64,000 nucleotides of DNA from Aurelia coerulea. Taxonomy: Eukaryota > Cnidaria > Scyphozoa > Semaeostomeae > Ulmaridae. The stretch is taken from assembly GCA_039566865.1 (NCBI GenBank), contig CM076959.1:13437501-13501500 (forward strand), written 5' to 3'. Positions 60,701 to 64,000 of the stretch are shown piece after piece. How positions within the stretch are numbered: position 1 is the stretch's first letter; every line of letters starts with the position of its first letter. A program made the position numbers and the translations under genes. Under the pieces are notes generated by a model. That model did no database searches, was not told where the DNA came from, and saw only the letters and a list, made by a program, of their open reading frames with translations.

Positions 60701-61007
60701 TGCCCTCTTTGTTTCTTTTCGTCCCAATTTTTACGTGAAAGTTCATGAGTCCCAGTTTGAGCAAAAAAATGTTGCTGTTGTTGTTATCATTGCTGTTGTC
60801 GTTGCGATAACTTGGACTGTTTCGTGAGTCTACCTGTTATTAAAAACAAAAGCTACCTAAAGACGTCTTAACTCTTTTTAATCACCGCGTAAAATAAACC
60901 AAAAATACCTTGATAGTTGGTTGGTTTACAGATTCACCATTTACTGCTTTGTATTTGACATCGTCTTCCAGTTTGACAGAGTTTCGAATCTTTGCAACAA
61001 TCTCTTT
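34446..61007 (-). CDS. PHF21A-like: PHF21A/PHF21B (BHC80)-like PHD-finger protein, partial gene
   Basis: Spliced minus-strand gene. Exons seen in transcription order: 60909-61007, 59177-59266, 57259-57330, 55110-55161, 52819-52904, 51089-51161, 48090-48199, 43282-43440, 41825-41903, 34446-34538. Each has AG/GT boundaries, and intron phases match from the first through 41825-41903 (0,0,0,1,0,1,0,0). Together they encode about 300 residues. The family is recognised from two blocks: [12 protein letters not shown] followed by a Lys/Arg-rich stretch, and a Cys4-His-Cys3 PHD finger beginning [13 protein letters not shown]. Both occur in this order in vertebrate PHF21A (BHC80), a nuclear subunit of the LSD1-CoREST-HDAC complex whose PHD finger binds histone H3 unmethylated at Lys4. 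The N-terminus lies beyond the right end of the window. The last exon is not established. Introns hold MULE-type MITEs, CCGGGTG-ended elements, SINEs and LINE tails. PHF21A versus PHF21B orthology cannot be decided here. Confidence 0.88.
34636..35077. mobile_element. CAGTAAGTCCCCGC-ended foldback element
   Basis: The ends are ACAGTAAGTCCCCGCAATTA and TGCGGGGACTTACTGTA. Repeated TATAAGAAACT motifs lie inside. It is about 100 bases beyond the acceptor of the coiled-coil exon. Confidence 0.78.
35080..35890. other. Intronic, mostly unassigned
   Basis: A CCGGGTG-type left end lies at 35659 (TACCGGGTGTCTCAAAACAG) without a clear matching right end. Nothing else is recognised. Confidence 0.4.
35890..36650. 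repeat. GGATCGATCC-rich foldback cluster
   Basis: At least twelve copies of GGATCGATCC-type palindromes or partial copies occur, with GTTTACACG motifs between them, in two clusters (35930-36030 and 36185-36310) of opposite sense. It is probably a degraded foldback element. Confidence 0.65.
37310..37446. repeat. ~70-bp direct duplication
   Basis: CTCATATATAGTTGTACATA with the following GAGGAGCACCTACTGCGTAC occurs twice in tandem (37316 and 37390). A related ACAGCGTACGGGAAC stretch precedes it and another lies near 38955. Confidence 0.75.
37730..39960. other. Intronic, no exon recognised
   Basis: 38500-38900 has runs of pyrimidine-rich AGCCCCTCTC-like repeats, perhaps an old MITE. A CCGGGTG-type end occurs at 39177 (TACCGGGTGTCCCAAAAAAA) without a clear partner. 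No splice-bounded exon was found. Confidence 0.4.
39962..40583. mobile_element. ~620-bp foldback element
   Basis: The ends are GGTTAGCAATGGATCTTTAG and CTAAAGATCCATTGCTAACC, with about 40 bases of inverted homology. The interior is non-coding. Confidence 0.8.
40818..41090 (-). mobile_element. tRNA-derived SINE
   Basis: On the minus strand a tRNA-like head contains a box-B match (GGGTTCGGGTCCC, near 40980). The shared body follows (GTCACATCGAGAGGAAG, GCTTGGATAAGCTTA, CCTTCGGATGC). The same body occurs at 56266-57060. It is not a functional tRNA, because no complete cloverleaf is present. Confidence 0.75.
41825..41903 (-). CDS. PHF21A-like: PHF21A-like exon after PHD
   Basis: A 79-base exon, phase 0 to 1, with acceptor TTTTTCTCAG and donor CAAG|GTGAGC. 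It is open only in the frame that continues from the PHD exon. The peptide starts [18 protein letters not shown] and ends FTQYKQ. It corresponds in position to the start of the C-terminal helical region that follows the PHD finger in PHF21A. Sequence similarity there is weak. Confidence 0.7.
41959..42379. mobile_element. Degraded MULE-like MITE, family B
   Basis: GGTCCAAATCTTTAAAGAAG at left and AAGGATTTCAGCCCTT at right resemble family B ends, with matching interior blocks. The outer tips and duplication are lost. Confidence 0.5.
42557..42640 (-). pseudogene. Decayed duplicate of the PHD-finger exon
   Basis: On the minus strand this stretch aligns with the 3' half of the PHD exon at 43282-43440. 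It shares CATGTGTAC, an ACAAA-GGT/AGT-CCA stretch, and TTTTGTCCCAAATG just before the splice site. Translated in register it gives CGHVY....[11 protein letters not shown]. The last zinc-ligand Cys codon is TGA, and the splice donor is AT instead of GT. The upstream half is gone; a MULE-like MITE (42655-43160) now abuts the break. It reads as a tandem exon duplication that has lost function. An alternative exon is unlikely given the stop and the dead donor. Confidence 0.7.
42655..43160. mobile_element. MULE-like MITE between true and decayed PHD exons
   Basis: The ends are AGCATACAGCTAACATC and GATTTAAACCCTATGCT. 9-bp flanks GGTATACGA (42646-42654) and GGTATACAA (43161-43169) differ at one base. 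It sits about 120 bases from the PHD exon donor. Confidence 0.85.
43282..43440 (-). CDS. PHF21A-like: PHF21A-like PHD-finger exon
   Basis: A 159-base exon, phase 0 to 0, 53 codons, holding the whole PHD finger. The acceptor is CCATTTCAG and the donor is GTG|GTAAGT. Zinc ligands by exon residue are Cys11, Cys14, Cys23, Cys26, His31, Cys34, Cys49 and Cys52, the Cys4-His-Cys3 order. The core [20 protein letters not shown] matches the BHC80 finger. The Met before Cys23 corresponds to the BHC80 Met that packs between H3 Arg2 and Lys4 (family knowledge, from memory). Of the two acidic residues just before the first Cys in BHC80, the Glu is kept (Glu8) but the Asp position is Ile9. Binding to unmethylated H3K4 is therefore likely but not assured. 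Confidence 0.95.
43912..44532. mobile_element. CCGGGTG-ended element, family E
   Basis: TACCGGGTAAGTCAATAAAA at left and GGGCCTTTTTAAATCACCCC(GTA) at right, with TA flanks. It is the inverted orientation of the family member at 54434. Confidence 0.82.
44535..45583. other. Intronic, unassigned
   Basis: No exon or repeat structure recognised. Confidence 0.35.
45584..45963. mobile_element. AAGAAACT-motif foldback element, family G
   Basis: The ends are ACACGTATTTTTTC and AAAAAAATACG with the TATAAGAAACT motif just inside each. The interior matches the segment nested in both arms of the 23-26 kb palindrome (TTCCTTTAT, AATGTTTAGACATTAC region). Confidence 0.75.
45965..46670. mobile_element. AGTAAAAACTCGCGT-ended foldback element
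   Basis: The ends are AGAGTAAAAACTCGCGTGTA and TATACGCGGGTTTTTACTGT, with AAGAACCT motifs inside. A 14-base C run lies at about 46016-46031. Its end layout parallels the element at 34636-35077. Confidence 0.75.
46937..47446 (+). pseudogene. LINE ORF2 C-terminal fragment
   Basis: An uninterrupted frame to a stop at 47446 includes [34 protein letters not shown] and [16 protein letters not shown], the classical C-terminal region of non-LTR reverse transcriptases. Upstream reverse-transcriptase domains are absent, so it is a 5'-truncated copy in an intron, antisense to the PHF21A-like gene. Confidence 0.87.
47490..47720 (+). repeat. Dispersed repeat shared with 60275-60580
   Basis: GTGATGGACGCTATAACTAC followed by GACTCATGG recurs at 60307-60335, and AGATGAATGTTTC recurs at 60539. 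It is likely the 3' UTR of the LINE just upstream. Confidence 0.6.
48090..48199 (-). CDS. PHF21A-like: PHF21A-like exon, basic linker before PHD
   Basis: A 110-base exon, phase 1 to 0, with acceptor GATTCCGTAG and donor GGG|GTATGT. The peptide includes [17 protein letters not shown] followed by a Ser/Thr-rich stretch. The KKKRRRSK run lies where vertebrate PHF21A carries an AT-hook (RKRGRPPK type). No GRP core is visible here, so a true AT-hook is not supported. Confidence 0.78.
48475..48621 (+). pseudogene. LINE ORF2 C-terminal remnant
   Basis: Translation gives [20 protein letters not shown], then [17 protein letters not shown] and a stop. This is the terminal pattern of non-LTR ORF2 with earlier frameshifts. 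Confidence 0.65.
48630..49530. other. Intronic, unassigned
   Basis: No exon or clear repeat recognised. Confidence 0.35.
49535..49812. repeat. Dispersed repeat with a CCGGTA end
   Basis: It shares GGAGTTAACA and GCATTTGTGGG blocks with 26415-26745 and ends TTTTGTTAATCATCCGGTA, resembling a CCGGGTG-family right end. Confidence 0.5.
49813..51018. other. Intronic, with an isolated CCGGGTG-family right end
   Basis: GGGAGTACTTTTTTGGGACACCCGG at 50994-51018 matches family C right ends; the left partner is not clear. It ends about 70 bases from the exon at 51089. No further exon is seen. Confidence 0.45.
51089..51161 (-). CDS. PHF21A-like: PHF21A-like exon, Ser/Asp-rich linker
   Basis: A 73-base exon, phase 0 to 1. 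The acceptor is TTTTATATAG and the donor is GATG|GTAACG. The peptide starts [19 protein letters not shown] and ends NKRKD. It is an acidic, Ser-rich, probably disordered linker. It is the piece that reconciles the phases of its neighbours: the Asp codon split here is completed by the exon at 48090-48199. Confidence 0.75.
51193..51601. mobile_element. ~410-bp foldback element with 8-bp duplication
   Basis: The ends are AGCCTGCGTGCAGAC and GTCTGTACGCAGGCT, with further pairing of GGTATAGTCTGCGCAAC. ATCACCCT occurs at 51185-51192 and 51602-51609, consistent with an 8-bp duplication and a hAT-like origin. It starts about 30 bases before the acceptor of the exon at 51089-51161. Confidence 0.75.
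51612..51802. mobile_element. ~190-bp MITE, family F
   Basis: A second copy of the family at 27289-27475 with ends GACAAATGACGGAGATATA and TATATATCCGTCATTTGTC. It sits almost directly beside the previous element. Confidence 0.8.
51803..52818. other. Intronic, unassigned
   Basis: A C run of about 17 at 52139-52156 is the only notable feature. No exon is seen. Confidence 0.35.
52819..52904 (-). CDS. PHF21A-like: PHF21A-like exon, basic segment after LGLV block
   Basis: An 86-base exon, phase 1 to 0, completing a Glu codon across the upstream junction. The acceptor is TTCCCTGCAG and the donor is AAG|GTTCGT. The peptide begins [19 protein letters not shown]. The Lys/Arg run just after the LGLV block also occurs in vertebrate PHF21A. 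Confidence 0.83.
53415..54035. repeat. (CATT)n array punctuated by CACAAACTCGTT
   Basis: After a short (TTAA)n run, CATT tetranucleotides run for about 600 bases. They are interrupted about a dozen times by the same 12-16-base insert containing CACAAACTCGTT. The insert recurs exactly, so the array behaves as a compound minisatellite. Confidence 0.93.
54434..55062. mobile_element. CCGGGTG-ended element, family E
   Basis: The ends are TACCGGGTGAGTAAAAAAAG and TTATTGACTCACCCGGTA, with perfect TA flanks. It lies about 50 bases from the donor of the LGLV-block exon. Confidence 0.87.
55110..55161 (-). CDS. PHF21A-like: PHF21A-like exon, LGLV block
   Basis: A 52-base exon, phase 0 to 1. The acceptor is TTTTTGCAG and the donor is GCAG|GTATCG. 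The peptide [17 protein letters not shown] matches the conserved NFL..LGLVTHD block of vertebrate PHF21A. This is the second family-defining feature after the PHD finger. It continues in frame into the basic [10 protein letters not shown] segment of the next exon, as in the vertebrate protein. Confidence 0.85.
55165..56265. other. Intronic, unassigned
   Basis: No exon is seen. AACACTCTACAATACTACGA with ACGATACCACGAGGAGCAA (55459-55498) recurs at 43771-43806, marking one more dispersed repeat. Confidence 0.45.
56266..57060 (+). mobile_element. tRNA-derived SINE split by a MULE-like MITE
   Basis: The head GGGATGGCTCAGTGATAGCA (56295, box-A-like) is separated from box B (GGTTCAAGTCCC, near 56876) by the MITE 56330-56853. 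The body then continues through CACATCGAGAGGAAGGAC to CTTCCTTCGGATGC. The uninterrupted relative is at 40818-41090. Confidence 0.82.
56330..56853. mobile_element. MULE-like MITE, family A, nested in the SINE
   Basis: The ends are AGCATAGCTTCCAAATC and GATTTGGAACATATGCT, with a perfect 9-bp duplication AACTACAAT at 56321-56329 and 56854-56862. It has the same interior as 2159-2684. Confidence 0.93.
57259..57330 (-). CDS. PHF21A-like: PHF21A-like exon, basic segment
   Basis: A 72-base exon, phase 0 to 0, 24 codons. The acceptor is TTCATTAG and the donor is GAG|GTAATC. The peptide contains [13 protein letters not shown], a Lys/Arg-rich patch that could serve as a nuclear localisation signal or DNA contact. 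That role is inference from composition. Confidence 0.72.
57680..58000 (-). mobile_element. tRNA-Leu-derived SINE with tetranucleotide tail
   Basis: The minus-strand head has GGTTAAGGCG, an anticodon-loop-like TTTCAAATCCC, a variable-arm-like segment and box B GGGCTCGAATCCC (near 57935-57947), as in tRNA-Leu. The 5' part of the tRNA is missing. The body runs left to a (TTGC)n tail at 57680-57768. Confidence 0.72.
58001..58631. other. Intronic, unassigned
   Basis: AAATTCGGAGTATTTTGCAT near 58331 and its inverse region near 58488-58502 hint at an old ~170-base foldback. Nothing else is seen. Confidence 0.35.
58632..59034. mobile_element. AAGAAACT-motif foldback element, family G
   Basis: The ends are ACACGTTTTTTCTTTTATAA and TTATAAAAGAAAAGACGTGT. 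Multiple AGTTTCTTA and AGTACTAAAAGTTTCTTA motifs lie inside. Confidence 0.75.
59177..59266 (-). CDS. PHF21A-like: PHF21A-like exon
   Basis: A 90-base exon, phase 0 to 0, 30 codons, with acceptor CATTGGCAG and donor AAG|GTAGTT. The peptide runs [20 protein letters not shown] and ends in a short charged helix-like segment. It has no recognised domain and lies in the poorly conserved region before the LGLV block. The exon stays open only in the frame set by its neighbours. Confidence 0.72.
59479..59860. repeat. Possible retroelement tail fragment
   Basis: A pyrimidine-rich stretch ends GAAGAAGATGAAAATCAAAA. It looks like the junction sequence of dispersed retroelements but has no coding domain. 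The frame at 59479-59778 shows no family resemblance. Confidence 0.3.
60275..60580. repeat. Dispersed repeat shared with 47490-47720
   Basis: It contains ACTGATGGACGCTATAACTA, CGACTCATGG and AGATGAATGTTTCC in the order seen after the LINE remnant at 46937-47446, so it is probably a solo LINE 3' UTR. Confidence 0.55.
60909..61007 (-). CDS. PHF21A-like: PHF21A-like exon (first in window)
   Basis: A 99-base exon in phase 0 at both ends, 33 codons. The acceptor is AATATTTTAG and the donor is AAG|GTATTT. The peptide starts [19 protein letters not shown], a charged and probably helical stretch. Its last Lys joins in frame to the next exon at 59177-59266. The acceptor shows that at least one further 5' exon exists, outside the window or unrecognised in it. 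Confidence 0.75.
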
Positions 61008-61441
61008 CTAAAATATTTATAAGCATTTGTTATCGCACGAACATTTAATTTAAAATTCTGTTTTGTTGATTTTTTTTGGAGAAAAGTTTAAAGTGAAAGG
61101 TCTGAGCTATATGGCACAGTGCAGAAGTTTACAATGATCAATTTTTAAATCCCCAAATCACCCTGAAAACGTTTTCTCTTTGTCCATTCATGCTGAGTCT
61201 TTAGAAAATTTGATCGACATTTTTTATCGTTTTCCAAGTTTTCGAAATCTAATTACGGCTATCTGCTAAAGATGAAGTCATAAATCTTCAAACTCGGTCC
61301 AGTGTACGATTTATTGTGGCTTGCGAAAAGTGCATAGACTAGTTTATTTTGGTGCAACCGCTGCATAAACCTATATCATGTCATTTTTGTGCAAATGGCG
61401 TTCCATACATATGACAATACTCTAGGGAAGTTTCAATATTA

Positions 61442-62419
61442 TACTGGGTGTCTCAAAAGAAGTACCCCCTTTTGACTGAACAAGGCAACAAAACGATAAC
61501 ATTTCGGGACTTTTTGAATTCGTGGCTACATTTGTTGGTCTTCAACTTGAATGCACATACCTTGCATTTTGAAATCGACCACCAAACACCGGAGATATCA
61601 GTTCACAAGGTCAAAATTTGGAGTGCACCTGAAACCAGAGGTTTTGAGAAATGGCCTAGCCATAATTTGACACCAAACAGGTATTTTGCAAACGAATTTT
61701 CAACTTTGACCTTTACTTTTTATTTTTGAAAAGATGTATACCTTGAATTACTTCAATTGTTCTTGAAGTGACTTTTCTTTTGAGGAATCGGTCCTTCCAT
61801 TGCATTCGATCCCAAGTGTTTTGTATTAAAGAAGAGGAAAAGGAGCACATGCACGCTTATTTTGGAAATGTGACACGACTTTTTCATTCTTATCACATTT
61901 TTACTATATTCGTTTAATCGGCGCCATTTCCATGCATCTTTTATTCTTTTCAAAAGCAAAAACGGACACTTAAAGAGAATCAACGGAGATAAAAGCCCCG
62001 CGCGGAAGCAGTCTGGGTATTCTATTATTAGCCTATTGTATTTGATGATTTCGAGACGATCATGGATATTGTTTAGCAAGAGGAACAATAACATGCGTAG
62101 GAGTTTTCAATGCCCTATTAATAGATGACCTCCTCTTAGCTCCGTTTATTCACTTTAAAGTCTACAGGTACTTTGGAAAATGTCCACTATACAAATCATG
62201 ATTAGGCCCTTTTTCAAAACCTCTGGTTTTGGGTGCACTGTAAATTTTGACTTTGCGAACCTGTAACTCCGGTGTTTGGTGGACGATTTCTAAATGCATG
62301 GTATGTGCATCTAAGTTAAAGATTGATAAATTTAGCTGTGAAGTCGGGGAGCAATGTTATCTTATTGTTTGGTTACTATCTCCAGTCAAAAGGGGGAACT
62401 TTTTTTGAGACACCCGGTA
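61442..62419. mobile_element. CCGGGTG-ended foldback element, family C
   Basis: The ends are TACTGGGTGTCTCAAAAGAA and TTTTTTGAGACACCCGGTA, with TA flanks and long subterminal pairing (GTACCCCCTTTTGACTG with CAGTCAAAAGGGGGAAC). It is larger than the copy at 1143-1954. It lies upstream of the first visible exon. Confidence 0.85.
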
Positions 62420-63415
62420 CTACTATTTGCATTCATGGTACAAGTTTTCTTGTTGCGAAAAAAGGTATAAAATGCAAAAGAGGTTGTATCAAGAGGTTTT
62501 ATCGCCTGACTTGAAGTGGCAAAAACAGGCCTTGACAAGCCTTCGCCGATTTTGTCTATTGGAGAGGCAATAAGTCCGCCAAGCCTGGAGATATATTAAC
62601 CGGCATCCAAACTTGTTTTCCCAAACATCTGGAGAGTAGATTTCTTAAAACAAAATTGGGGAATGTCAAGCAGTTTTTTATTCTGGTTGAGTTTTAAGAA
62701 GGTAGGTAAGATTAACAAAAATCTCGGCCATGGGCGATGAACAAAATTCGGCGGAAACATTTGATTCTTATGCTTGTCTGTAGTTTTCTTGTGGTATGAG
62801 TATGTGTGTGTGTGTGTGTATGTGTGTGTGTATGTGTGTTCGAGTCTGTGTGTACTTTTGTTAGTGTAGCTTTTCTTCTTTTGTTGGAACATAGTTGTAG
62901 GAGGGAGGTGGCTTAATTCTCCATGATACGGGGCTGTGTCATTCAAAGCGTAAAACTACCACCCATAAAGTATACCCATAAATCCAGAAAACTTCTGTTA
63001 AGTATGCCTATAAATCCGGAAAATTAGGCATTACCATAAATCCAGAAATGCCGACAGTGTTCACCCATAAATAAAATTTTACAAAGAATCATACCTAATA
63101 ATCCGGAAAACATAAAATCATTTAACCATACCTTAAACAACACCCATGAATCCGCACTCTATCATAAAAGGTACCCTAAAAAATAGCACAACCCCATACC
63201 ATGAATAACTTAAGTTACCCCTCCCCTTGAGCCTGCATCTCCGAAGGTGCACAAGTGTGCACCTCTGGGTTGCTGATGTTGCTTGTCAGACTCTAACACA
63301 ATGGCGAATTGTTTGCTTCCAGGCTTTCCCTCTCTTACGACTATCATTGGAACAGTTTAAATTTAATTCTAAGTGCCATACATAATGGGAACTCGCTGAC
63401 TATAAGTCCTTTCCC
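62420..63415. other. Unassigned, with a (TG)n microsatellite
   Basis: A TGTG/TATG tract lies at 62806-62850. A cluster of ATAAATCC(A/G)GAAAA repeats, alternating with ACCCATAAA, lies at 62960-63130. No gene is recognised. Confidence 0.5.
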
Positions 63416-63499
63416 ACTATGGATGGCACGCAGTTAATTAGCCTTGCTGTGTTTGTCAATAGTTTTTTTCAAATGAATAAAGAAAAAAATGAATTCTCT

Positions 63500-63715
63500 C
63501 AGGCATCTAATCAAAAGAAACAAAGCCGCAAAGGACTCAAAGCACTCACGCCAAAAAGGGCTCTATGGTACTCAGGACTGAAACTTAGGACCTGTTTGTT
63601 CTCTGAAGTAAAGTCTATGAAAAGTTTTAATAGTTTCAAGCAAAGAGTAAAAGATTCTTTTCGAAACAATTGCAAAAACAATGGGACAATCGTTATGTTT
63701 ATTACCTGGCCTTAA
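63500..63715 (+). pseudogene. LINE ORF2 C-terminal remnant
   Basis: The frame contains ALWYSGLKLR then SEVKSMKSFNSFKQRVKDSF, the terminal pattern of non-LTR reverse transcriptases. The usual W-N-x-L-P motif is altered. It is a 5'-truncated copy. Confidence 0.65.
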
Positions 63716-63879
63716 TTAATAAGACATGGTGCATTAGCCCATATTTTTCCAGTGAACTAAAAGATATTTTTCATTGTTCACAGTTAACTGCCCTATTTAT
63801 TTCCACCTCTAAAAGGGACCACTATAGATAGAAGGTCTTTATTGGCATTTTAATGTTCAAAATTTTCAATCATTGTAAT

Positions 63880-64000
63880 CCGTGAGTTAGAAAAAATGCC
63901 TGCATTTTGAAAGGCTACTGCTCCTTAAATATAAAGCAAATAATATTTTTAGAACTTTTCCTGTCAGAAATCTTTCCCTCCGCTCAGATTTTACGACGGA
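63880..64000. mobile_element. Family E element, partial at window edge
   Basis: CGTGAGTTAGAAAAAATGCC followed by TTTTGAAAGGCTACTGCTCC matches the left part of 54434-55062. It runs off the window. Confidence 0.6.

Noticed and set aside
62596..62946. 116-codon minus-strand frame with THTYTHT repeats
   Set aside because: It is produced by the (TG)n microsatellite at 62806-62850.

Overview
This is animal (metazoan) nuclear DNA: AT-rich, with spliced genes, tRNA-derived SINEs, LINE reverse-transcriptase remnants and many inverted-repeat transposons. The dense mix of short DNA transposons, LINE tails and a hammerhead ribozyme motif suits an early-branching marine invertebrate such as a cnidarian, but that placement is inference. 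No bacterial operon, CRISPR array or intact virus is visible.

One host gene is well supported. On the minus strand, at least nine short exons between about 61.0 kb and 41.8 kb (probably ten, reaching 34.4 kb) encode a PHF21A/PHF21B (BHC80)-type protein, a histone-reader subunit of the LSD1-CoREST (BHC) corepressor complex. Splice sites and intron phases agree exon to exon from 61.0 to 41.8 kb. The exons include the conserved NFL..LGLV.H block of the family and a complete Cys4-His-Cys3 PHD finger. The N-terminal part lies beyond the right end of the window. The C-terminal coiled-coil exon is at 34.4 kb and the true last exon was not identified. A decayed copy of the PHD exon lies about 0.7 kb downstream of the real one, with a transposon between them.

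The rest is mostly repeats. 1-0.95 kb: a ~151-bp satellite. 1.1-5.4 kb: a run of inverted-repeat elements. 6.0-10.0 kb: a large inverted structure made of a ~36-bp satellite organised into 180-bp higher-order units. 11.2-17.4 kb: LINE remnants, a MULE-like MITE and a ~200-bp tandem array. 17.6 kb: a hammerhead ribozyme motif. 19.7-21.3 kb: a satellite with alternating long and short units. 23.1-26.4 kb: a ~1.4-kb-arm palindrome, with a hAT-like MITE in one arm and its empty site in the other. 27-34 kb: more foldback elements, two with ZNF143-like promoter motifs. 34-64 kb: the PHF21A-like gene, whose introns are packed with MITEs, SINEs and LINE tails.

Target-site duplications readable in the sequence assign several element groups: 9 bp (Mutator-like), 8 bp (hAT-like), TA (several CCGGGTG-ended families) and TTAA. 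Nearly all other open reading frames in the window are chance frames inside these repeats.
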